The translations under genes were made by a program, and so were the position numbers. From positions 394,621,217 through 394,685,216 of the forward strand of contig CM062294.1 of the NCBI GenBank assembly GCA_031216915.1: a DNA stretch of 64,000 nucleotides. The letters run 5' to 3'. The notes under the pieces were generated by a model that had not been told where the DNA came from, searched no databases, and saw only the letters and a list, made by a program, of their open reading frames with translations. Position 1 is the first letter of the stretch, and each line of letters starts with the position of its first letter. This stretch comes from Pictodentalium vernedei. Its lineage: Eukaryota > Mollusca > Scaphopoda > Dentaliida > Dentaliidae. Below, one piece after another: positions 19,934 to 31,571 of this stretch.

Positions 19934-20115
19934 CTTTAAGCATTTCATTGATATAGCTTCTGAAGTATGAGACACGAGTGAGATCTGCCAGGCATCCAGA
20001 ATCCGACACTCCATTCTCTGTGATATAAATAGGTGGGCTGGAGTAAGTATCAGTTACCCATTTCAACAGCTTGCGCATGCCCCATGGTACAACCTTCAAC
20101 CATCCAGATTCAGAA
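19934..20115 (-). CDS. Host family-1 glycosyl hydrolase, exon with catalytic nucleophile
   Basis: A 182-base exon on the minus strand. It is preceded by a pyrimidine-rich acceptor (TTTATTTCAG) and followed by a donor (AAAG|GTATAA). It reads 'GWLKVVPWGMRKLLKWV' and 'PPIYITENGVSDSG'; the Glu in ITENG is the nucleophile of GH1 beta-glycosidases (lactase/beta-glucosidase type). Family members hydrolyse beta-glycosides, often as secreted or membrane proteins. Exons with earlier parts of the fold lie at 55937-56176 and 63064-63247 on the same strand in the right order. The C-terminal exon(s) are not seen to the left. It may be one gene with very long introns or pieces of paralogues. Confidence 0.85.
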
Positions 20116-20395
20116 CTGAAATAAAGTTTCAAAGTTTGAATATCAGCTTGCCAGTTATATATGGACTAGATATGTTCATAAAAGGACGAGTGACTTGGAA
20201 TCTCGAACATCAGTTCAACAGAGTTGATAAAAGATTTCCGGATAGTCTTCTAAAGGTGGAACGACGAATGGACACTCACTGGACATTTTTCACTCACAAC
20301 CCCCTTCGGTTCTGTCTTTTCAACGTAGTATCAGTCCGCATAACCACCGTATCATACACAACAGAAACACCGACAATTACCAAATTCAAGATTCA

Positions 20396-20520
20396 CAAAA
20401 CATAGAGCCCCCAAATGGTCTTCAATACAGGGTTACACACGCTAGAAATGCCTCAGATTCGCTATGAGAGCATTGAATCTTGCAAAATTTTCTCGGGGGG
20501 GGGGGGGGGGTTGGGGGTTG
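20396..20520 (+). repeat. Dispersed repeat X, partial copy
   Basis: The segment with 'catagagcccccaaatggtc' and 'gcaaaattttctcggggg' recurs at 55335-55740 (plus) and 62755-63020 (minus). It ends in a G16 run (20495-20510). Confidence 0.65.
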
Positions 20521-20569
20521 AGGCCTAGTCAGTAGTAAGAGATGTGGAGATCGTGTCCTATTGGCAGGA

Positions 20570-21660
20570 CCCCGGAAGTGACGTCATGTCACGTGACCTA
20601 GTGGCGTCATGGTAACCTGCGTGGGCGGCCATGTTGTGACGTCATCCCCATAGTGATACGTGGTCCTGGTGCGCATGCGCAGCGCCTGTTGTTAGGGTGA
20701 TACGTGTTTCCATCGGCCATTTTGTAATCTGGAGGCCGCCGTCTTGGTTTCTATGGTTGCTATGTTACCCAAAGGCTTCTTATAGGTCAGGGGTATGTTC
20801 GAAGGGTATGTTCCTTTCCATAAGAGTAATTTACCGATTCGTAGAATTACCCAAATAAACCCGACAATCTCTCCAAATCACCAAAATGCACTTTATTTGA
20901 TACGGATTCCCCCATTTTATTGACTTAGCACGTAGTGCTATGGTACCGAGGGGCCACGGGTGAGTTCGGTTGAACTAGAGTAATTTTCTGGCTTGAATTT
21001 TCCCCAGAATCCTCGGACACATCGTAGAATTACCGCAAACAACCCGATAATCCTTCCAAACCACCAACATGTACTTTTATTTGATATGAAACCCCATTCC
21101 GGGCATATAAGAATAGCACGTAATGCTACAGTACAGAGATATCTCCGGGGGGGGGGGGGGGGGGGCGGTATGTTCTATTTAATAGAAGTACTGTTTCCTA
21201 CAATCCCATATTATGCCTATTACAGATACCACTCTAACTTTAACAGTCTATCTAGTCCCAACTATCCCCGGTTCCTTGGTTTCACCAGTACTTGGTTTCC
21301 CATAACCTGTATGCAGAGTTATCTCCCCCCTATTACAACGAAAGCCTATATGATTCCTAAAGCCAAGAATCTATCGGGTAGTTATGGTAAGTGATTGCTC
21401 GAACGATTGCCCATTCCAGTGAGTCGCACATGCGACTCTTCAACTCACTTCAGAAAAAGGGGGTGCCGAAGGACAGACGTTTTTAAAAAAAAAACGGGAT
21501 CCCGTAAGTAGGAAAAATAGAAACAGGGTTGATCATTGTCCTTAATAAGCTAAAAAGCCAATAGAGTAATTACTCCATGAGCAATTGCTCGAACGACTCG
21601 AATCCCATCGAGCAAATGAGCTATAGAGTAATTGCTCGATCGAGTGACTCCACATACTGC
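20570..21660 (+). repeat. Long dispersed repeat R1, copy 1
   Basis: Shares many blocks, in inverted orientation, with 53750-54840. Examples are 'gttgttagggtgatacgtg', 'gacaatctctccaaatcacc' and the 'cgaacgactcgaatc' end. Internally a roughly 200-base module ('gaattaccgcaaacaaccc') is repeated. No coding sequence. A G19 run at 21147-21165 lies in it. Probably a non-autonomous transposon. Confidence 0.65.
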
Positions 21661-23121
21661 TCGAACGACTCGAATCAGGTGCATTTCGGTGATTTGGAGG
21701 GAATGTGGATGAATGACAATGAGGTGTGAAATAGCGAGACCAATTAAAGCTATTACTATGTTATTGTACAGTCCGAGAATGTGTTTTCATAGCATTTGGA
21801 ACTTTTAATTCATCAGAGGAAAAAAATAGGAAAATCACATCTGAGAGACTTTTAGATTATTAAAAAGAACAATGTCTGTATTTTATTCAACAATACACAC
21901 ACTGTTGATACAATGACTATAAAAAAGTTATAGATCACCAAAAGGGTCTGAAAAGGCAGTTTTCTATTTTTTTCAAATGGGTTTCCACTGGGAACAATAG
22001 GCCAATGTTCAAATTCATTGGGAAAAAAAAGTGTAACAAGATAGCTTTTATTTGCTTATACTACGCCACAGGAAAAGAACTGTAGTTTGTGAAATGATGC
22101 GCACATCGATGATAAAAATACACGAATATTAAAAAAAATAAGTTTTTTATATGAAGTTCCCATCCCTCTCAGTGTTAAATGCCTGAACAGCTTTACCAAA
22201 TTAGGGGAGGTAATGTTATAGAGAATCGCATCAAAGGAAACATTTTCTTGGCCATGACTAGGTTACGTGACATGACGTCACTTCCGGGTCTAGTTACGAC
22301 TGGGGGAGGGAGGGGGGTGGGGGGGGGGTCTTAATCCCCCCTCCAAAAAAGAAAGGATTATGGAATCCTGGCTAGGCGCCTGCCTCCGTGTTCCCTAATA
22401 TTGAATTTGTAACATCTGTCCTGTGCCTCAAGTTAAATCGCGTCATCTAGCCAGGGGTGTATGGGGGTGGGGTCGACCGGTTTGTACCCCCCAAGAAAAA
22501 AATAAGGTGGTCTAGAAATTGCTTCCTTCGTTTATATCTTTGTTTATTATACTTGGCACGTGCACTGCGTGGTTTCAGTGGAATTGTTGCACATACATGA
22601 CGATGGAAGACTGGGTTTTTTAAAAATCCAGAACAACACCTTTTTGGGAGAGCGCAGTCGATTTGAAGCATAATCCATTTGCGATATATGGCGTTGAATA
22701 GTATTCTAGTTCCTGGGGTGCAACTAGAATACTAGTAAACACATTATATACCGCAACATACACCTCACGATGGATTATGCTATAAACCGACAACACCCAT
22801 TGCAAATGTCCGTAATTTTGTGTACGATTAATTGCTAAATTGTTCACAGGAAAAGCATCCAGAGAACATTTCAAAGACTCTGGAAATACAATTTTCCTGC
22901 GAAGGGGTGAGGGCGAATCCCCAACTTGTACTCGGGTCCCTTTGGACTCACATGAAGGTCATTTATTTCAGTATCCGACCCCCCCCCACCCCCCCCCCCC
23001 CCCCCCCCATGCCAAAACTATGAATATATCAGTGAGATGAAAGGAAGCGAGCGCTTCACATCAAGTATTTTATCAAAAAGTTGCGAGTTTTGTCAGGTTT
23101 TTATTCATCGTTGCATTCACG
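21661..23121. other. Host DNA without recognisable gene
   Basis: Short open frames only, none with domain-like content. G/C homopolymers lie near 22320 and at 22989-23008. Confidence 0.4.
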
Positions 23122-23365
23122 TTAACCCTTTACCCAACGTAATTGTCAAAACCGGCCAGCGCTATTCTCAAAAATTAACAATTAATTTTCATTATTTTTT
23201 CTTTTTTTGTCTCAAAAAACATAGGTTATGACCCCTCGTTGGAACGAGCTCGTTCCAATGAGGGATCATAACCTATGTTTTTGAGACAAAAAATGAAAAA
23301 AAATCTGTTATTCAAGATTTTGTTTTGCAAGTGTCGTCTGCTTTTCGAGTTTGGTAAAGTGTTAA
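23122..23365. mobile_element. TTAA-flanked palindromic MITE, copy 1
   Basis: Bounded by TTAA, with a left terminus CCCTTTACCCAACG and a near-perfect central palindrome around GGAACGAGCTCGTTCC and the 'cataggttatgacccctcg' arms. TTAA target duplications with CCC-type ends are typical of piggyBac-superfamily elements. Copies 2 and 3 are at 28043 and 57683. Confidence 0.8.
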
Positions 23366-23460
23366 ATATAATTGCCTTTTGTCAGTTCCAGACAAAGGGC
23401 TGAAGGACATTTTATAGACATGTATTTTCATTCAAATAATTAATGTGTATGTGTGTGTGT

Positions 23461-23483
23461 GGGGGGGGGGGGGGGGGGGGGGG
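23461..23483. repeat. G23 homopolymer
   Basis: Follows a short (GT)n tract. It is the longest pure G run in the window. Confidence 0.95.
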
Positions 23484-23953
23484 ATTTATAAGACAAGGAT
23501 GGGGAATACTCATTGTAATCTGCTATTTGTACACAATCAATATGGGAGGTCATACCGGCTGAGGGTAAGTTTTCATTCATTAAATTCTTTTTTTCAGACA
23601 GGTCGTGAATCGTGCATATCACATAAAGCACCGAATTCAAGGATAACTTTGGAAAGCTTTGGAAAGATTAATATGAACTCTCCGACCACTCTTTGACACG
23701 TTGTGTGAACGAATTGATTGGAAAGGAGTATCTGATTAAACTACAAAATTAAACTACAAGTGTTTAGTGTTCCATGAGTCGTTAGGTGGTACAAGTAATC
23801 GTAGAAATTCGGGCGAAATGTAATATACGAAAACATTTCACAGTTCGCAATAATGAACGAAAACCCTTCCCGAATCGGGCAAAAACTCCACTATTTTGAC
23901 TGCACTCTGAAATCATTTGGGTTAGAAATTAACCCCAATACTCCGCCATTTTG

Positions 23954-24053
23954 ACTGCACTTTGAAATCAGTTGGATTAAAAATTAACCAATTGGGTTCA
24001 TATTCACTCAACACAGCTGAGTTAGGTTGATTTTTAACCCGATTATTGAGTGT
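23954..24053. mobile_element. Foldback MITE B, copy 1 (degenerate)
   Basis: Contains 'attgggttcatattcactca' and the terminal 'gttgatttttaaccc' block found in the palindromic copies at 24368 and 63468. A further partial end lies at 23898-23953. Confidence 0.65.
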
Positions 24054-24367
24054 ATGCAATATTTTGAATTACCAACTGTGATGTATAATAGTACCCTCCC
24101 TCCTCATAAACTGTGAGCCATGACTGACAATTCTCGGCAGTGAAAAGGATTTATAGGCAAGTTAGCTCCCCTTTATTTTCTAAAGTTGTCATCACATTTA
24201 ACACAAAGGGCGTGGGAATTTAAAATTTCGATATATTAGCGAAGTTATAGAATCGGTGTGCGCATCATTTCGCGAACTTCGAGCATTTTCCTGTCGAGTA
24301 GTATAAAAATACAGAAGCTGTTTTTTTACAAGTTTTTTTCTTAAATCAGTTTGAAAGATTGACTATA

Positions 24368-24498
24368 ACACTCTAAGATCAGTTGGTTAAAAATCAACCC
24401 AAATCAACAGGGTTAAGTGAATATGAAATCCATTGGGTTCATATTCACTCAACCCAGCTGACTTGGGTTGATTTTTAACCCAACGGATTTTAGAGTGT
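24368..24498. mobile_element. Foldback MITE B, copy 2
   Basis: A near-palindrome of about 130 bases with ACACTCTAA/TTAGAGTGT ends, inner arms 'ggttaaaaatcaacccaaat' and centre 'gttcatattcac'. The same element is at 63468-63602. Confidence 0.8.
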
Positions 24499-24689
24499 AT
24501 TCTCTTTTAAACCTATATAAAATAAGAAAACGACACTTTCACTATCTTTTGATGTTGTGCAATTTTTTTCTGTTCATGATATCTATCAACAGTGTGGGCA
24601 TCGCAATATACAAACAAGAGCAACGCGAAGCGTGGCATATCCCCCCTCCTGCAATATAATGGATACAACTAACAACAAAAAAAAACAAC

Positions 24690-24960
24690 ATCAGTCTTGA
24701 AGAACTTTAGTTATAGAGTGGAAACCAATTTCAAGTGTATTTAACATTGGAGGTCACTGTGACCTTGACCTTTGGCACATCATGGTCAAAATAAATAGGC
24801 TTCTTCCACTCATCATACCTAACCCATCATATGAAGCTTGGTAAAGATCCGGTTGGAAGAACTTCAGTTAATTGACGGAATGCGAAAAGTAAACGGACGG
24901 ACGACGGACATGGTGATAATATAATGCCCCCTCCTCAAAGAGGCCGGGGGCATAAAAAGA
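24690..24960. repeat. Dispersed repeat with 'gaccttgacctttgg' core
   Basis: The sequence 'gtcactgtgaccttgacctt', a 'ggacggacgacggacatggt' segment and an end 'ccgggggcataaaa' form a unit I associate with repeats abundant in mollusc and other lophotrochozoan genomes. A related 'gacctttgaccttgat' lies at about 57486. It supports the host guess but does not prove it. Confidence 0.5.
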
Positions 24961-26307
24961 CACCATCCTTTCAATTAATATACAAGCCTAGGAGGTAAGA
25001 TTTGCTAATTTTTTTCCTGGGAAGAATAAAAACTTGTAAATTACTGATGAAACACACTCGCTAAACAAAGAGCCAAAGTGGACTATTATTTAGTTGCTTC
25101 TAATTATCTTACCCTTTAAAGCCAAGTTTCCCTGTTGTTACTTTTAATAAACGAAACAACAGACAGCTCTGTTTTTGTTTATTAAAAGTAACAAAAGGAA
25201 ATCTCGCTTTGTTTTCTATTGATGTCAAAGTTTTTTTCAGGGCTGAAACCAGGATTACCCTTCGCAGGGCTATGATCCCCGACAAGGAGCAAGAGAGTTT
25301 TCGGACCCAACGAGCCGGTCATGGTTTGACAGAGACTAGATGTGTGTCGATCAGTGATTGTGTAGAAAGTTTCTGGTATCTAAAATAGAACTCTCGCAAT
25401 GTAATTAACTCTGTATATGCCACAGTGATTATATGTCTATCGGGTTATTCCTGTTGTGCACGTGTGTCAGGTCTTCCGGAGTATTATCTTTGTCTTCATG
25501 GTATTTGCATAATTTTATCTCCCTGATGAATTTGGCCAATTTTCCCGACCGGGGGAAAGGGGGGGGGGGGGGGGGGTAACCCTCTCTACGGGAAGGTGCA
25601 TCCCCTTGAGCCACCCATGTGTTTTTTCAACAATTACATGCCTCTTAATTAGACCTTAAACCAAATAATAAGAGTATTTCTTATATTAACTATTTCTTAG
25701 GCAGCTCTGCATTGAATTTTTCATCAAGTCCAGTCATGGTTGCTACACAGCAGCCATGACCTGATTTTATGAGATATACAATAAAATTCTCAGAAGGCTA
25801 AAAGTTAATTAGCTATTTAAAATGAACTTTGATAAACGAAAAATTATCCAGATTTGATAAAGAAAAAACGCCTCGCCATTTTGACTCAACAAATCCCGGA
25901 TTATGGCGTGCATGATATGGAAGTTGAAGCGATAAACTTCCCGACAGACAATCAATACGGCGGTGTTTTTTTTTTCATCCTACTGTTTATTGGAGATTTT
26001 ATAGCCTCGGCTCCACACAAGAAAAACTTTCCGTCATCAAAGTTCCTGAGCTGTTTGTTCTGAGAAAAGATTCTTCCCGCAAGTTTTAGAACTGACAAAA
26101 TTAAAAGGGATAAATCAAAGGGAAATATAGTTATTCTGAGAGTACCTTTCCCAGCTAGGATCTTGAGTTGTTACCAAATCTTGGTCTACTTCGTAATTCA
26201 TCTCTGAGATTCACGATCATTATGATTTACATATTGTGTTGTGTAATGGTTTCAGCCCAAAGAAATCAGCACTTCCTAAAAAAACATAATTTTATTTACA
26301 GTTAAAA
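24961..26307. other. Host DNA without recognisable gene
   Basis: Contains a short inverted repeat at about 25135-25195 ('ttacttttaataaacgaaac' and its reverse complement) and a G-run near 25560. No coding signal seen. Confidence 0.4.
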
Positions 26308-26615
26308 AATAGAAGTGAAGATAATTTATAACCACAGATGACAGCGACGTTATAAGATAGACCCCGAAGCCGCCGTCACAATCTGCGGCCTCAAACCCCC
26401 CAAAGCCAGCTGCTAATTTCTTCCAATCAGCTGTCTTTAAATTGGTCAGCCGGAAAATATCCAGCCAGCTGGCCGCGAGAATATTTTAGATTTGAACATA
26501 TAGTTACAGAACGCGAGTCTCTCTTTAGGCATAACTTATACAACAAAGTCACAGGTCATACACGCATACCCTCTGAGTAAGCAGGGACGACGCGAAAATG
26601 AGTTGGCTCACATTC
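26308..26615. repeat. Directly repeated segment, copy 1
   Basis: Matches 27359-27690 in the same orientation over about 310-330 bases, sharing blocks such as 'cagctgtctttaaattggtc' and 'aaaatatccagccagctgg'. Small indels and substitutions are spread throughout. No coding function apparent. Confidence 0.8.
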
Positions 26616-26978
26616 CAACTGCATCATGACGGCATGCCTTCTTCGAAGACATGCCTTTATGATATAGATGGAATATTTGCCAGTCGAGATTATAGTTCAA
26701 AACTAATATACAAAACAAAGTCTTTTGAAATTTATTTGCATGAATTCCGAACTTGTTACTCAGTTAGCACGTACTCTAAAATACATGTAAGACATACTGG
26801 GGCCCAATAGCCCCAATCGGGTACTACAGACCTCCCTGTGTATGACAGTATGTGTGTAACATAAACCTAATTATCAAACCTACTCTCGTGAGAGACTATA
26901 AGATTACAAGCAAGAGCGAAGCCTTATCTAAGACTCCAATAGGGACAAAAATGTCCCCACTGGTAAATTTATGAAGAT

Positions 26979-27000
26979 GGGGGGGGGGGGGGGGGGGGGG
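26979..27000. repeat. G22 homopolymer
   Basis: Followed by C and a further G run. Confidence 0.95.
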
Positions 27001-27358
27001 CGGGGGGGGAGTGTCACTCCTAAATCCCTTTAGCAACGCCTTGCTGGTACACAATGCATGCTAGCTTTGCGATGGAAACACAAATTACACAAAACTTTAA
27101 GTTGATCCAGCCGGCTTAGTCGCTACGAAAATAAGATGGCTATAGTCAGTCACTAACATGGTGGCTTAGACGACTCAGCCGCGAATTCCAAAAAAATTCC
27201 GGCTGTTGGGGCTTTATAAGTCCTTTATATTCTGAGCTTTGCGATAAAGTTTTAAATGAAGACTTTTCTTTTCATTTTGCATTCTGGACAGAATGTTTTC
27301 GCTCGGATTTTTTCATTTGCAGGGGTAATTCCTAAAAACATAAATACCTTACAGCAAA

Positions 27359-27690
27359 AAAATAGAAGTGAAGATTAATTTATAACCACAGATGGTACGA
27401 GGACAGCGACGTTATAAGATGGACCCCGAAGCCGCCCTCGCGATCCGCGGCCTCACACCCTCCAAAGCCAGCGGCTAGTTTTTTCCAATCAGCTGTCTTT
27501 AAATTGGTCAGCCAGGAAAATATCCAGCCAGCTGGTAGCGAGAGTATTTTCGATTTGAAAATATAGTAACAGAACGCGAGTCGCTCTGTAGGCATAATTT
27601 CTACTACAAAGTCACAGATCATACAGCATACCCTAAGAGTATATGCAGGGACAACGCGAAGATGGCCTGATTTCTCCCGACCGTCATGGC
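27359..27690. repeat. Directly repeated segment, copy 2
   Basis: Second copy of the 26308-26615 segment, about 1.05 kb downstream. Confidence 0.8.
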
Positions 27691-28042
27691 TCATGTTCCG
27701 ACTGATAAAATATTCCAACTGCATCATAAAGTTACTGAATTCAGTCCGATGTCAGATATGAAATATCTAACCACTAAATTCAATTTTGACGCAAAGATTC
27801 GTTCTTTAAAAATTATATATTAAACTTTTATAATTACCAGTTTTTGTGTGTTGTACATTGGGCTCACATCAGAGGTATCACACCATGTAGAAACTGCAAA
27901 ATGGATGAACGTTTGAAGTTGGCTACTTTATTACAACGCGTGCATCTTAATTAGTATGTAATGACTTTACCCATGTGATGGAATGAGTCGACCATGTCGG
28001 ACTAAGTTCTTCTCTTCTTTAAACAGTTGAACTCTTTCCACT

Positions 28043-28286
28043 TTAACCCTTTACCTAACATGAAAAGCAGACGACAATTGCAAATAAAATACTTGAATAA
28101 CTAATTTTATTCATTTTTTTGTCTCAAAAACATAGGTTATGACCCCTCATCGGAACGAGCTCGTTCCAAAGTGGGGTCATAACCTATGTTTTCGAGACAA
28201 AAAATGAAAAAAAAATAATGAAAATTAATTGGATTTTTGTGAATAGCGCTGACGGGTTTTGACCGTTACGTTGGGCAAAGGGTTAA
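28043..28286. mobile_element. TTAA-flanked palindromic MITE, copy 2
   Basis: TTAACCCTTTACC at the left and GGCAAAGGGTTAA at the right give clear terminal inverted repeats with TTAA target duplication. The centre has the same GGAACGAGCTCGTTCC palindrome as copies 1 and 3. Confidence 0.88.
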
Positions 28287-28859
28287 ATCTTCCCACACAT
28301 ACCTACCCACACATCCTCACCATCAGGGGCGTCATGCTAGGGAAAAATCTGGGAAGGGGGGGGGGGGGGGGCGGGACGCTACCATCGATTGGCGAGTAGC
28401 GTGCCCAAAAATTTTGGCAAAAATGCCTCCCAGATGGCCGGAAATGGCACTTCCCAGGCCTTTACCGAAAATATTTTTTGCCCCTCCCCCCCCCCCCCGT
28501 GCACCGTTGGCATGACGCCACTGCTCACCATGTTTCTCTTTACATTTATTTTTTTGGAGGACGAAAATGAGTAAGCGCGAGTATTCGCGATTCTTTATTT
28601 CGACGTCAAAAAGAACAAATGGAAATTTTCGCCAAAAGCCACCAGAACGCTTCATTTGAAAGTACAATTCATTTTTTTTGGGGGGGGGGGGATGGGGTGG
28701 TCTCCGAACACTCTATGGCAATATCAATTATGGGGTTGATGCTGGTACAGCGTACATGCCTATCGGTTGGGGACCTAAAATAATAGCTATCCCCTGTGCT
28801 GAGAGAGATACACTCCATGTTGACAGAATATTTTCGTTCGTATACGGGAAATTTACAGT

Positions 28860-29414
28860 TCAGTCATGTTCCCTCTGCAGAGAAAGACACACTTCGCGCA
28901 GGCTGAAGATTCCTTGGTTGTATGGCTGTCTCCTGTGCGGAGAGAGATACACTACGTGATGACTAAAGATTCCTTCGTGGTATTCGAGAACAACGTACAG
29001 TTCAATCAGCTTGGGGCGTAAAACGGCTGTCTCCTGTACTGAGAGAGACACGCCCGGGCAGGCTAAAGATTTCTTCCCGTATTCGAGAACTCTCTTAGAG
29101 TCTATTAAAATCTTTCCAACATCTGGTCTGTGATTGTGATAACCCGTCATTGATGTAAGCTTACCATCACTTGTTGTAGCTTTTGCAAGACATTTCAGGC
29201 CTCTACTTTTTTCACATCTCCAGTATATTTTATCGTTAACTTGACGAATTTGCAAATATTTAAAATGGTCAACAACAAGAGTTTGTTTACCTCTAGACGT
29301 TAGGATATAGTTAACCTCCTTCTCCATGATGTACCTAAGACTGATATTTGAGGTGAAACTGAAGAAATATATAGATTTAGATTTCTTTTGAAGTATGTCA
29401 TCAAAGAATTTCAA
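28860..29414 (-). CDS. FLYWCH zinc-finger protein or fragment (likely start near 29327)
   Basis: A minus frame of 184 residues; the ATG at about 29327 starts 'MEKEVNYILTSRGKQTL'. The FLYWCH pattern follows: 'VVDHFKYLQIRQ', 'IYWRCEKSRGLKCLAKA' (Trp-x-Cys and second Cys) and 'GYHNHRP' (two His). FLYWCH fingers bind DNA and occur in transcription regulators and in Mutator-like transposon proteins. The part after the finger (from about 29090 leftwards) is translated 105-120-bp array sequence and is unlikely to be native. The frame lies between the inverted arrays, so it may be a captured or remnant transposase N-terminus. Confidence 0.7.
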   Translation of the reverse strand: MKFFDDILQKKSKSIYFFSFTSNISLRYIMEKEVNYILTSRGKQTLVVDHFKYLQIRQVNDKIYWRCEKSRGLKCLAKATTSDGKLTSMTGYHNHRPDVGKILIDSKRVLEYGKKSLACPGVSLSVQETAVLRPKLIELYVVLEYHEGIFSHHVVYLSPHRRQPYNQGIFSLREVCLSLQREHD

Positions 29415-29520
29415 AGATTCTTTAAAAAATAACTAAAAAACTTTCTATTCTACCCACTCTGACAGCTTTTCTACATAGCTTGGGTTTCTAAATCCGTATA
29501 AACTGAAGAAGATATTCTTG

Positions 29521-29770
29521 TTAAAACAGCCAAACCTCTCAGTATACAGTAGACTATTGTTATAAAAACACTGAGAGTAATGATCATTAAGGCAGAAAAG
29601 AGCCAAACCTCTCAGTGTACAGTAGACCATTGTTATAAAAACATTCACAGTAATGGCCATTATAGCTGAAAGCAGGCCAACTTCTCAGTATACAGTGGAA
29701 CATTGTTATAAAACACTTACAGTAATGGTAATTAAGGCAGACTTGACGACTAAGCTTCAAAACAAGCTGG
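29521..29770. repeat. Tandem repeat, about 82-86 bp, three units
   Basis: Three consecutive units share 'ccaaacctctcagtatacag', 'attgttataaaaacac' and 'acagtaatg...attaaggcag', with small differences. Confidence 0.85.
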
Positions 29771-29865
29771 CAATATCACACGCAAAAGTGAAAAAAGTAA
29801 AAAAAAGTTAAAAAATCCATCACAGAAATACATTGCAAATACTTATAAAATTTTAAAAAAAGTTG

Positions 29866-29955
29866 TTGACCAACTGGGATTTGACCAACTGGGATTTGAC
29901 CAATTGACATTAGACCAACTGGGATTTAACCAAATGAGATTTGACCAAATGAGAA
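29866..29955. repeat. Short tandem repeat with 'ttgaccaactggga' unit
   Basis: About six imperfect copies of a 15-16-bp unit, adjoining the right array. Confidence 0.85.
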
Positions 29956-30985
29956 GGAACCAGGACTGTACTCTGTAAACTTCTCGAATACCACGAGGAA
30001 ATCTTGAGCATACACGGAGTGTGTCTCCCTCTGCACAGAGGATAGGCCATTTTACGACCCTACCCGACTGAACAGTATGCCGTAAGCTTCTCGAATACCC
30101 CGAATGAATCTTCGGCCTGCATAAGGGGGTGGCCATTGTACGTCCCAACCCGGTTGAACTATACGCTGTACATTTCATGAATACCACGAAGGAATCTTTA
30201 GCCTGCACGAGGCGTGTCACTTTCTGCACATCTTTATCCATTTTACGTTCCCGTCTATTAGATTTGTACGCGGGTAATTTCTAGAAATCTTTACCTTGCA
30301 CGGTGTGTGTCTCTCTCCGCACAGGGGGCAGGCATTGTACATCCACACTCGACTGAAGTGTACATGTAGGTTGTAAACGTCTCAAATACCAGGAAGGAAT
30401 CTTCAGCCCGACCAAGGGTGTGTCTACTCTATGTACCGGGGACAGCCATTTTATGTCCTCACTCGATTGAACTGTACACAGCGACCTTCTCGTATACCAC
30501 AAGGGAATCGTTAACCTGCACGAAGTGTGTCTCTGTCTGCGCAGAGGATAGGTCATTTTACATCCCCACCCGACTGAACAAAACGCCGTAAGCTTCTCTT
30601 CTCAAATACCGTGAATGGATTTTTGGCCTTCCCGGAGTGTGTGACTCACCGCATTGAACTATACGCCGTAAGATTCTCGAATACCGCGAATGGATCTTAG
30701 GCCTGCCCGGAGTGTGTCTCTCTTCGCATAGGGAATAGCCATTTTACGCCACAACCCGATTGAACTATATGCTGTAAACGTCTCAAATGCCACGAAGGAA
30801 CCTTCAGCCTGCATGGAGTGTGTGTCTATCTATGCACAGGGGACAGCCATTTTACGTCCCCACTCGATTGAACTGTACGCTGCAAACTTCTCGAATTCAA
30901 CGAGGGGACATTTAACCTGCATGGAGTGTATCTCTCTCCGCACACAGGATCGGACATTTTACAACCCCACCCGACTATTTTTTGT

Positions 30986-31571
30986 TCTGGTGCAAATGAA
31001 AGGTTTTTTCGTTCAATGAATGAAACGGAAAAATCGTGTTCCACTTAGTTAGGTTTTTAAGAGGTAAACTGAGTTTTAATTGGCTCGTGATAATGTTTCG
31101 GAGATATGAATAAACCTTTTTGATGGATGCTATTCTTCTCAAACACGTTAAATTAGAAAGAATTACTTAATAATTTTTTGAAAACCGGTTTTTCATTTTT
31201 CGTTCGTAAAATGGTTTTAAAACAGAATTTTTCACTTCATCTAAAATGCTGTTTGAGGATGACGATAAAACGTTTCTGTTCTTATGCGCTAAACTTTCAC
31301 ACTTTTCAAAGTCATTCTATTCATCATGGTGTGAAAATAATCGGTGATGTGATCTTTAACACGTTCGAGGGCAAAACGCATTTATCGAGGTTTCATTTCA
31401 TAAAATGTTTTTCCCTCAACTGGTTTTAGTTATTATATATTAAAGACAGAAGATTTTATTTACTTAAAACGTAAAACATAAAAATAATTATACATTTAAT
31501 TTTTGAGAATAATAAAATAACTCACATTCCATACTCTAAAGGAAATATTAATAATTTTAGAAAACGAAAAA
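30986..31571. other. Left flank of element 2, no gene recognised
   Basis: AT-rich. An 83-codon plus frame (31178-31429) has no recognisable domain. No terminal inverted repeat matching the right end (48-49 kb) could be found by eye, so the left boundary of element 2 is not fixed. Confidence 0.4.

Larger units (their letters stand above)
28780..30985. mobile_element. Foldback-like element: inverted arrays of a 105-120-bp unit around a FLYWCH frame
   Basis: Four units on the left (28780-29095) have core 'gagagagacac...gcaggctaaagattcc'. About ten units on the right (29950-30985) are in the opposite orientation, with cores such as 'cctgcatggagtgtgtctc'. Between them lie a minus-strand FLYWCH reading frame (28860-29414), an 86-bp tandem repeat and a 15-bp tandem repeat. 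Long inverted arms made of tandem subrepeats define foldback elements such as Drosophila FB, which are mobilised by Mutator-like transposases. FLYWCH fingers occur in some Mutator-like proteins. No transposase core is visible here. Confidence 0.65.

Noticed and set aside
28740..30990. Open frames in both strands of the 105-120-bp arrays as real proteins
   Set aside because: They are translations of a tandem unit whose length is sometimes a multiple of three; no conserved domain outside the FLYWCH frame.
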